Shown here in pieces: positions 1 to 5,716 of a stretch of 17,846 nucleotides of DNA. The position numbers and the translations under genes are program-made. Source of the stretch: Micrococcales bacterium UBA2037 (GTDB lineage: Bacteria; Actinomycetota; Actinomycetes; Actinomycetales; Microbacteriaceae); NCBI GenBank assembly GCA_002333405.1, contig DDBH01000023.1, positions 1-17,846 on the forward strand, written 5' to 3'. Each line of letters starts with the position of its first letter. The stretch's first letter is position 1. The notes below the pieces were generated by a model. The model had not been told where the DNA came from and ran no database searches. It saw only the letters and a list, made by a program, of their open reading frames with translations.

Positions 1-54
1 ACCCCCAACCTTCTGATCCGTAGTCAGATGCTCTATCCGTTGAGCCACAAGCGC
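1..54 (-). tRNA. tRNA-Arg(ACG), 3' part cut off by the window edge
   Basis: Read on the minus strand, the segment begins with acceptor strand GCGCTTG, then TG, a D-arm closed by GCTC/GAGC, an anticodon stem TCTGA/TCAGA and the seven-base loop CTACGGA, giving anticodon ACG (arginine, CGN codons). The variable region starts before the window ends. The T-arm and 3' acceptor strand lie beyond position 1, so only about 54 bases are visible. The 5' end at 54 is set by the seven-base acceptor strand. Confidence 0.93.
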
Positions 55-177
55 TGGTGAGTTCTAAAGTCTAACTTATTTCGGGGAAGAAAAACACGGG
101 CGTTTCAGTCGACCCGTCGACAAATGGAAAAGTACTTGCCTTAACCCTCTAACTTTGTCAGCACCAGATAAGGAGAA

Positions 178-588
178 ACTCGTTCTAGGAAACTTCTTGG
201 TTTGCCACTAGTTGCTGGCTTTCTAACCGGCTGCGCAGCCGTCGATACCAGCGACCCAAAAAGCTGAACCGGTTGAAACTCAAGCCGCAGAACAAACCCC
301 TGCCCCACAGCCAGTCACATCCAAGCATTGAGTGGCGAACATTTCAAAGAGCAACTCGACCTCGAGTTGCTGGGCTGAGATCTCAGGCAAGGCATATGAC
401 CTAACCGCATGGATCTCAGGCATCCGGGCGGTGTTGGAGCAATTGTGAGCATTTGCGGTACGGATTCCACCTCAATGTTTCAGGGTAAGCATGGAAGGCT
501 GTCAGGTCCTGCCTCGTCACTTTCTGCCTACTTGCTTGGCAATGTCGGCAGTTGGTCTTCTGCTGGTTACGTAACCACCCCAGAATGA
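178..588 (+). pseudogene. Broken lipoprotein gene with a cytochrome b5-like heme-binding domain; paralogue of 16154-16729
   Basis: Three reading-frame pieces rebuild a secreted lipoprotein. From about 178, one frame gives a basic n-region (RSRK), a hydrophobic stretch and lipobox LTGC (Cys codon 232-234), and ends at TGA 265-267 just after a five-A run. A second frame (263-418) gives a Pro/Glu/Gln-rich linker, is stopped once by TGA 329-331, then reads SSCW, AYDLTAWISG. A third frame from 421 gives HPGG, a SICG cysteine, a later KH and SAYLLG, ending at TGA 586-588. These match, in order, SSCW, VYDLTSWISS, HPGG, GICG, ARH and KSYLLG of the intact gene near the right end. An AAGGAG-like ribosome site (170-175) remains but no ATG follows it. 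Lesions: lost start, frameshift near 258-262, internal stop, and one base missing at 419-421. Neighbouring genes are intact, so decay is likelier than sequencing error. It lies divergent to tRNA-Arg. Confidence 0.85.
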
Positions 589-628
589 CTTCAGTAACCA
601 CACCGCACAGTTTTTCGAACGGGCATGC

Positions 629-660
629 ATAAAGCCCCGGTGCGAATACCGGGGCTTTAT
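629..660. terminator. Perfect 13-bp hairpin between the pseudogene and the binding-protein gene
   Basis: ATAAAGCCCCGGT (629-641) pairs perfectly with 648-660 around the loop GCGAAT (642-647). The GC core is flanked by AAA and TTT inside the stem, so it can work in both directions. It sits 12 bp after the stop of the minus-strand operon (672) and about 40 bp after the pseudogene stop, which fits a shared terminator. Confidence 0.8.
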
Positions 661-671
661 GGTTTAGCAAC

Positions 672-1559
672 CTATAGGAGGTTCGGCACTGTCTCAGCAA
701 CAGCTGTTGGTGAGAAGCCCCACTTTTCAGCAATTTCGCCCAAAACACCCGACTCACGAAGTGTGTCTAGGTTGTCGTTTATGGCTTCCTGTAGTCCAGG
801 GTTGTTTAGGTTCACAGGGAAGTTGGTCTGCCCGGGCTTGGTGGTTGAGACGACGCGCTCGTCCGGAGCTGGAACATTGAATACGGCACCCTCAACAGGT
901 GTGTTCTTCAATGCGGCCTGCCCGGATGGGAAGGTGTCTACCACGACGCTGATGCGACCGCTTGCAAGGTCAGCATAAAGAGCCTGAGTGGTCTCGTAGA
1001 GACTCAAGTCGTCTCCAAGAATGTTCTCCAGGTCTTCGTTCCATAGGAACCCGAGAGTTGAACCAACCTTGTTTCCGATTAGCCCCTCAACAGAGTCAAC
1101 GCCGCTTACGGAGATGAGTGTCAACTGGTCGATGATGACCGGGTTGCTCAACAAAACAATTTCCGCGCGGGCGGCTGTGCGGTACCAGCTACCTAGGGTT
1201 GTGTCTGCGCGACCAGATTCAATCGCAGGAATCATTGCTGCACCAGTTCCAGGCTGCACCATTACATCAAGACACTCAAGCTCTGCGATGGCGTGAAGGA
1301 TTTCACCCTCGGCACCGCTAAGTGACTCTCCGTCAATCGCAGAGAACGGTGGGTACTCGTATGCGGCAACCGTTAGAAGTCCAGCCTCGACAGTCGTGAG
1401 ACCAGGGTGTGCAGGCACACATTCTTCGGTTGTTGCTTCTTCGGTAGCTGTTGCTGCGGCTTCAGTGGTCGCCTCGGGAGCGGCTTCAGTGGCGCACCCC
1501 GTTAAGACCAATGATGAGACAGCTAGAAGCAGAACAAGTCTGCTGGCGTGCTTTGGCAT
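672..1559 (-). CDS. Polar amino-acid ABC transporter substrate-binding lipoprotein (SBP_bac_3 type)
   Basis: This 295-aa extracytoplasmic protein should capture the substrate for the neighbouring permeases. The N-terminus has a basic stretch, a hydrophobic core and lipobox LTGC with lipidated Cys22, followed by an Ala/Thr/Glu-rich linker to about residue 46. The ligand domain then runs to the end (AAYEYPPFSAID, SGRADTTLG, YRTAARAEIV). Arg131 falls where family members hold the substrate alpha-carboxylate, and Asp208 (VVVDTF) is a candidate for the amino-group contact. Both assignments are by pattern only. I start at ATG 1559 because AAAGGAAA lies just upstream; an upstream ATG at 1631 would put 24 non-signal residues before the signal peptide. 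It is the last gene of the operon, separated from the permease by 64 nt containing a strong stem-loop. The substrate cannot be read from sequence. Confidence 0.9.
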   Translation of the reverse strand: MPKHASRLVLLLAVSSLVLTGCATEAAPEATTEAAATATEEATTEECVPAHPGLTTVEAGLLTVAAYEYPPFSAIDGESLSGAEGEILHAIAELECLDVMVQPGTGAAMIPAIESGRADTTLGSWYRTAARAEIVLLSNPVIIDQLTLISVSGVDSVEGLIGNKVGSTLGFLWNEDLENILGDDLSLYETTQALYADLASGRISVVVDTFPSGQAALKNTPVEGAVFNVPAPDERVVSTTKPGQTNFPVNLNNPGLQEAINDNLDTLRESGVLGEIAEKWGFSPTAVAETVPNLL

Positions 1560-1584
1560 GTGTTTCCTTTCGTTGCGTTGTTTG

Positions 1585-1606
1585 TCAATCGGATTGTTCC
1601 GATTGA
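1585..1606 (-). promoter_or_regulatory. Intercistronic stem-loop before the binding-protein gene
   Basis: TCAATCGGA (1585-1593) and TCCGATTGA (1598-1606) are perfect inverted repeats with the four-base loop TTGT. The hairpin occupies the only gap in the operon, upstream of the ribosome site of the binding-protein gene. No T-tract follows it, so it is unlikely to be a full terminator. A role in mRNA processing or 5'-end protection, giving the binding protein extra expression, is inferred. Confidence 0.6.
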
Positions 1607-1623
1607 ATCCGGTGTTGGTCGCC

Positions 1624-2274
1624 TCATACATGTTTTGCTAGGCGTCTTTCTATGGATGTGACCAAGGCCGAAGCTGGGATTGTTATCGATGCGTAGACAG
1701 CGGCAGCTGCCAAGAAAACCGGTAGATAGTTGAAAGTTTTAGTTCCGAGGAAGTAAGCAGACTGCATTACCTCGCTGATGGTTATCACATAGGCCAGTGA
1801 AGACAACTGGAACATGATTATTGCCAGGCCCATAAGCGGCGGAATCGCAATTCGGGCAGCCTGAGGCATGATCACAAAGCGGAAGCTATCAACACCACTT
1901 AGCCCAGCAGCGCTGGCCGCTTCTAACTGACCCCTTGGAATGCTCTGAATGCTGGAGCGAATAGTTTCGGTGGCATAAGAGGCCGTTGACCAAGTGAAGG
2001 CAGACACCGCTGCGACCATCGCTGATGGCACTATGTCAATTTGCGGCAGGCCCTGGTAGAAAATGTAAAGAAGTACCAACAGTGGAACACCGCGACCAAT
2101 CTCGACAACACCGATAACTATCCAGTTCAGTGGCTTTGGTGCGATATCAATCAGCAGCGCAAACAATAACGCCAGGGGGAAACCAAGAGCCAATGAAATG
2201 CCAGTCAGCTGCATGGCTGTGACCAGACCGGGGAGTAATTCGACTACGTAACCGAACCAGGTTTGTATATCCAT
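1624..2274 (-). CDS. Polar amino-acid ABC transporter permease (HisM/GlnP family)
   Basis: This 216-aa integral membrane protein is one half of the import channel. It has the usual layout of the family: an N-terminal helix (about 11-33, GLVTAMQLTGISLALGF), further helices near 50-70 and 85-105, and a closing pair near 150-205. The cytoplasmic EAA loop reads EAASAAGLSGVDSFRFVIMP, the segment that contacts the ATPase. The start ATG (2272-2274) overlaps the TAA stop of the upstream permease as TAATG, so translation is probably coupled. The two permeases presumably form a heterodimer. Length is normal for the family. Confidence 0.92.
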   Translation of the reverse strand: MDIQTWFGYVVELLPGLVTAMQLTGISLALGFPLALLFALLIDIAPKPLNWIVIGVVEIGRGVPLLVLLYIFYQGLPQIDIVPSAMVAAVSAFTWSTASYATETIRSSIQSIPRGQLEAASAAGLSGVDSFRFVIMPQAARIAIPPLMGLAIIMFQLSSLAYVITISEVMQSAYFLGTKTFNYLPVFLAAAAVYASITIPASALVTSIERRLAKHV

Positions 2275-2909
2275 TAGTTCACCACGTATTTCAGTCGGCT
2301 CTTAGTGTCGGCTCTTCTGGCCCAGGCACCCAGTGGGATGCTCAGCAGTAGATAAGCGGCGCCAACAATCGCGAATGCGGCTAGTCCCTGCCCAGTGCTT
2401 TGAGCCTGCTGGTTAGCCCTGAAGGTCATTTCGACAACACCGATGGTTGAGGCTAGAGCTGAATCCTTCATCAAGCCCATGCCGTAGGTCACCATGGACG
2501 GGCTTACTGTTCTAAAAATCTGCGGCGCAATAATTTTGGTTAGTAAATCAAAGCTTCCAAGCCCTAAGGCCCTGGAGGCCTCTATCTGACCGCGGTCAAG
2601 TGTTGCAAGCCCTCCCCGATAAATTTCGCCCAAATAAACAGACGCAATTATCCCGAAGGTGAAGATTGCCGCCTGCAGTGGCGTGAGCCTCAGTCCAACT
2701 TCGGCTAGGCCAAAAAAGACCACAAATAGCCATACCAGTGGCGGCACGCTCCTGATTATTTCTACCCAGGCCCGGCCAATTCCTCGCACGATCAACAGCG
2801 GTGCGGTTCTGGCTCCCGCCACCGCAACCCCTATAACCGCGCCAATGGCAAAGCTGGACAGGGTTATAAACACTGTCCAAATCATGCCCTGAAGAATGTA
2901 GCCGATCAT
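2274..2909 (-). CDS. Polar amino-acid ABC transporter permease (HisQ/GlnP family)
   Basis: This 211-aa partner permease has an N-terminal helix from about residue 8 (TVFITLSSFAIGAVIGVAVA), a conserved segment IIRSVPPLVWLFVVFFGLAE, and an EAA loop starting EASRALGLGSFDLLTKIIAP, followed by two C-terminal helices. The IR-S-PP-L motif is typical of HisMQ-type permeases. The ATG (2907-2909) overlaps the TGA of the ATPase gene as TGATG, and its own TAA overlaps the next permease. With the ATPase and binding protein it makes a complete importer in one transcript. Substrate class (polar amino acid or related zwitterion) is inferred from the family. Confidence 0.92.
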   Translation of the reverse strand: MIGYILQGMIWTVFITLSSFAIGAVIGVAVAGARTAPLLIVRGIGRAWVEIIRSVPPLVWLFVVFFGLAEVGLRLTPLQAAIFTFGIIASVYLGEIYRGGLATLDRGQIEASRALGLGSFDLLTKIIAPQIFRTVSPSMVTYGMGLMKDSALASTIGVVEMTFRANQQAQSTGQGLAAFAIVGAAYLLLSIPLGAWARRADTKSRLKYVVN

Positions 2910-3679
2910 CAGCGACCCAAAACCGCGCTGAGGAACTGCTTCGTGCGTGGGTGCTCAGGCTCACTCATAACCTGCGCTGGTGGACCGCTTTCAACAATGC
3001 GACCATCTACCATCACGTAAACACGATCGCCGACTTCCTTTGCGAAGCCCATCTCGTGAGTTACCACCATCATGGTCATTCCGTCATCTGCTAGTTCGCG
3101 CATGACCGCAAGAATTTCCGCGCCCACCTCTGGATCCAATGCTGAGGTTGGTTCGTCAAAAAGCATCACCATTGGGTCCAGTGATAGCGAGCGCGCGATT
3201 GCGACGCGCTGCTGCTGGCCACCGGAACATCTGCCCGGGTATTGGTCGGCCTTGTCTTTCAAACCAACTCGGTCCAAAAGCTCCATTGAACGCGCTCTTG
3301 CCTCATCTTTATCTCGACCCAAGACTCGGCGCTGGGCCAGGGAAATGTTTTCAAGAACCGTCAGGTGGGGAAATAGGTTGAAGGACTGGAACACCATCCC
3401 GGCATTTCGGCGCAAGGTGGAAAGCTCCTTCTTGCTGGCTTTTCTGTGGCCATCGCCAATCTCGATATTAAAATCACCGATTGACAACACCCCTGTTGTT
3501 GGAGTTTCCAACAGGTTCATGCATCGAAGAAAGGTGGACTTTCCAGCACCTGAAGGACCAATGATTGAAACCACGTCTCCTGCGTGAATGTCAATTGAAA
3601 CATCGTCCAGCACCCTATTGTCGCCAAAGTCTTTGACTATATTTTTGGCGCTTAGGTAGGGCATTTCGCTTTTTGTCAT
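2909..3679 (-). CDS. Polar amino-acid ABC transporter ATP-binding protein (GlnQ/HisP family)
   Basis: This 256-aa ATPase powers the importer. All nucleotide-binding elements are visible: Walker A GPSGAGKST (41-49), Q-loop Gln98 in MVFQSFNLFPHLTVLEN, signature CSGGQQQR (151-158), Walker B VMLFDEPTSALDPE (171-184) and switch His208 in VVTHEMGFA. The RNAGMVFQSFNLFPH segment is characteristic of amino-acid importers. The signature begins with Cys rather than the usual Leu of LSGGQ, a mild oddity. The ATG overlaps the stop of the RidA gene by four bases (ATGA, 3676-3679), and the TGA overlaps the next permease by one. Length is usual for the family. Confidence 0.95.
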   Translation of the reverse strand: MTKSEMPYLSAKNIVKDFGDNRVLDDVSIDIHAGDVVSIIGPSGAGKSTFLRCMNLLETPTTGVLSIGDFNIEIGDGHRKASKKELSTLRRNAGMVFQSFNLFPHLTVLENISLAQRRVLGRDKDEARARSMELLDRVGLKDKADQYPGRCSGGQQQRVAIARSLSLDPMVMLFDEPTSALDPEVGAEILAVMRELADDGMTMMVVTHEMGFAKEVGDRVYVMVDGRIVESGPPAQVMSEPEHPRTKQFLSAVLGR

Positions 3680-4071
3680 TTCTTGGCCTCCTCGCCATGT
3701 CGATGAGCAATTGCGGTTAGTTCGATTCTTTTCTCGCCCCTGAATCCCTGGACGAACAAAGTTGTTCTGGGTGGCAGCTGGAACTTGCCAAACCGATTAC
3801 GCCAGGCTTCGTCGTAAGCCTCAAAGTCCTCTATGGCTGCCAGATAAACGGTTATTTGCAAAATCGCATCCAGCGAAGAGCCGGCTCGAATCAGAGTAGC
3901 CTCCAGGTTGTCCAAGCAGACAAATGTTTGTTCGCTGATTGTCGCAGGCGTGGTGCCGTCTGACTTGACTGGTATTTGTCCGCACGGAAAGACCAAGTCG
4001 CCTAGCAAGGTTGCTGCCGGATATGAGCGCGGCTTGCCATCAGCGTGATCGAGGCGGGCTATTTTATTCAT
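3676..4071 (-). CDS. RidA/YjgF/TdcF-family protein (imine/enamine deaminase-like)
   Basis: From ATG 4071 this gives a 131-aa trimer-type RidA homologue. Family features include GDLVFPCGQIPV (24-35), SLDAILQITVYL, YDEAWRNRF, PPRTTLFV with the conserved Arg102, and KRIELTAIA with Glu117. Known RidA enzymes hydrolyse reactive enamines/imines made during amino-acid breakdown; other members have diverged to specific ring-opening or dehydratase-like roles. The Cys two places after the Arg in E. coli RidA is Thr here, and a Cys (Cys30) replaces the usual Ser of the SGQIP motif, so a specialised activity is possible. I prefer ATG 4071 over the longer start at 4116 because it makes an ATGA overlap with the upstream gene, matching the other junctions, and gives the normal family length. 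Confidence 0.88.
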   Translation of the reverse strand: MNKIARLDHADGKPRSYPAATLLGDLVFPCGQIPVKSDGTTPATISEQTFVCLDNLEATLIRAGSSLDAILQITVYLAAIEDFEAYDEAWRNRFGKFQLPPRTTLFVQGFRGEKRIELTAIAHRHGEEAKK

Positions 4072-4739
4072 TCGGGAACCAAGAACTTCCAGGATAATTT
4101 TTTGAGAGCGGACCATTCAAATGGATCGACTACTACACCGGATCGAAGTGATTGCGCGATCGCTTCTTGTCTGGCCTGCAACGAAAGAACTAGCTCGCCT
4201 GCTGGCATTACCTGCCTGGTAAGTGACCAGGTTTTTGGGCTAGAGCTTGAAGGATCACCGTGCTGATAAAGCGCCCCCTCGGTGACCGAATAGCCGACTG
4301 CATTTTTAGAAGAACCGTTGGTCTGACTGCCCCAAAAGAATGTTCCGGCGGACTCCTCTTCGATGTCCCAAAGCGCCGCAGCAAATTCTTTTGTGAGACC
4401 AGCGCTCTTGAAGTGAATTTCACTGTTCGGTTTGCCCAGGGCAAGAGCAAAAGCGAGCGGTGCAAACGTTGGGTATTTGGTCCCCTTGGCGTTGATGCGC
4501 ACATTAGGTTCCGAAGCGGTCACCCTCGGTAATCTTCTAGCCCCCAAGAATCTGTTGCCGTCTGAAACAATCGCGCTTATGCCGGTCCCCCATAGCACCT
4601 GCGAAACCCCGGCGACTCGACCAGCAACCTGGGCTTGACCCCAGGTGTAGCCAATGGCGCGCAGGGCGCGGTAGCTTTCCTCTTTGACCTCTCTTAGAGA
4701 GACCTTAGATTCTCTGGTTTCCGCAGTTTGTGTAGTCAT
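4068..4739 (-). CDS. DUF3726-like protein of unknown function
   Basis: This 223-aa soluble protein has no signal peptide or membrane segment. Residues 13-50 (VSLREVKEESYRALRAIGY, then TWGQAQVAGR) resemble the opening of DUF3726 proteins (N-terminal S-L-N/R-E..., G-Y/F-x-W-G-x-A-x-x-A-x...), a family I associate with catabolic gene sets in marine bacteria; this is from memory and should be checked. No catalytic motif can be identified. It carries no cofactor-binding signature such as a glycine-rich loop. Both ends are translationally coupled: ATG at 4739 overlaps the TAA of the M19-like gene (TAATG), and its TGA overlaps the RidA ATG (ATGA). Position between the M19-like protein and RidA suggests a job in the same pathway, perhaps as a partner subunit. 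Confidence 0.8.
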   Translation of the reverse strand: MTTQTAETRESKVSLREVKEESYRALRAIGYTWGQAQVAGRVAGVSQVLWGTGISAIVSDGNRFLGARRLPRVTASEPNVRINAKGTKYPTFAPLAFALALGKPNSEIHFKSAGLTKEFAAALWDIEEESAGTFFWGSQTNGSSKNAVGYSVTEGALYQHGDPSSSSPKTWSLTRQVMPAGELVLSLQARQEAIAQSLRSGVVVDPFEWSALKKLSWKFLVPE

Positions 4740-5716
4740 TAACCGACGCCCTCCAGCTTGCTGGCGGGTTCAAAAACAGTTTCAAAAAGAGTCAGCCAGT
4801 TTTCACCAAGAACCTTGGTCAACACCTCATCGGGCAGGCCTCTGTCGGAAAGAGCATTGGCAAGGGCAGGGAAGTCCTCTGGGGATTGGAACCAGGCGCT
4901 CCATTCGGGCCACTGAACATTTTGCTTTGGCTTCCAGCGACCGTCACGAAGAAAAGTCACGTAACTGGAATCCCAGTTTCTTGCCGAATCGCTTCCAATG
5001 GCTACGTGGTCTGGACCCAACTGATCCACCAAGCGAATCACCATGTCGCAAAAAGCTTCGCGGGTTGTTTCGGCGCCGCCAATTACATTCGGATAGAGAC
5101 AAGCTCCCACCACTCCACCGCGATCAACAACAGCCTGCATTACCTCGTCTGGCTTGTTCCTCGGAGTGTCAGAAAACCACAGCGGGTTAGCGTGAGTGAT
5201 TGAAACTGGCTTGATGGAATGATGGATCGCGTCGAGCGAAGTGCGGTTTCCGACGTGAGACAAATCAACGAGCATTCCAACTCGGTTCATTTCCTCCACG
5301 ATTCGCCCACCAAACCTCGTAAGACCTGAGTCATCTGGGTCATAGCAAGAGCCGCCAACGTAGTTTTGAATGTTGTAGGTCAACTGTGCGATTCGGACAC
5401 CGAGTTTGTGGAAGATCTCAACCGTGGAGTAGTCCTGCTCAAAAGGCGAAGTGTTCTGAAATCCGAGTACTACCCCAACAACGCCATCTGCTGCTGCCTC
5501 GCGTATTTCGCTCGCGCTAGTAACCAATCGAGCAAGATCTGGAGAGTCGTTCTGAAGCACCAGCCAATCGCCAATGTTTCGAATGGTTTCTAGGGTTCCT
5601 TCCCAGACCGCGCAGGTTGCATTGATTCCGTGCACCCCACCTCTTCGAACTTCCTCGAGAGTATTGCGATCCCAGTTGCTGATCTGTAGTCCGTCAAAAA
5701 CTAGATTCTTGGTCAT
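4739..5716 (-). CDS. Membrane-dipeptidase-like protein (peptidase family M19), variant active site
   Basis: This 325-aa TIM-barrel amidohydrolase-fold protein is recognisable as M19 by the run LGVRIAQLTYNIQNYVGGSC, VGMLVDLSHV, PVSITHAN and HVAIGSD. In canonical renal dipeptidase the first metal pair comes from HxD near the N-terminus and a bridging Glu. Here the N-terminal motif is DGLQIS (Leu10 and Ile12 at those places), and Gln87 in LGFQNTSP stands where IEGG is expected. His154, His175, Arg186 and Asp243, matching the remaining ligands and catalytic acid, are kept. It has no signal peptide, so it acts in the cytoplasm. A typical zinc dipeptidase is therefore doubtful; a single-metal hydrolase, lyase or other reaction is more likely. 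ATG 5716 overlaps the upstream stop as ATGA. Ordinary databases will call it a dipeptidase. Confidence 0.88.
   Translation of the reverse strand: MTKNLVFDGLQISNWDRNTLEEVRRGGVHGINATCAVWEGTLETIRNIGDWLVLQNDSPDLARLVTSASEIREAAADGVVGVVLGFQNTSPFEQDYSTVEIFHKLGVRIAQLTYNIQNYVGGSCYDPDDSGLTRFGGRIVEEMNRVGMLVDLSHVGNRTSLDAIHHSIKPVSITHANPLWFSDTPRNKPDEVMQAVVDRGGVVGACLYPNVIGGAETTREAFCDMVIRLVDQLGPDHVAIGSDSARNWDSSYVTFLRDGRWKPKQNVQWPEWSAWFQSPEDFPALANALSDRGLPDEVLTKVLGENWLTLFETVFEPASKLEGVG

Noticed and set aside
80..125. Small inverted repeat ACGGG/CCCGT near the tRNA-Arg upstream region
   Set aside because: Only five pairs with a long loop and no T-tract; within chance expectation.
55..600. tRNA-Ser or tRNA-Arg fragment that would mark an attachment site for the 55-9981 segment
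   Set aside because: No stretch resembling the 3' end of either tRNA could be found at the far side of the segment.
1560..1631. Longer start for the amino-acid binding protein at ATG 1631
   Set aside because: It would add 24 polar residues ahead of a clear lipoprotein signal peptide; ATG 1559 has AAAGGAAA just upstream.
672..1641. Several plus-strand open frames of 81-117 aa across the binding-protein gene
   Set aside because: They mirror the real minus-strand gene, whose signal peptide, linker and domain are convincing.
3072..3587. 171-aa open frame on the plus strand opposite the ATPase gene
   Set aside because: It is antisense to a highly conserved ATPase, with no ribosome site or recognisable domain; a shadow of codon usage.
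4072..4116. Longer RidA start at 4116
   Set aside because: The extra 15 residues lie inside the upstream gene and exceed the usual family length; ATG 4071 gives the same four-base overlap seen at other junctions.
4739..5716. Exported zinc dipeptidase
   Set aside because: There is no signal peptide, and the N-terminal HxD and the bridging Glu are absent, so neither the location nor the standard activity is supported.
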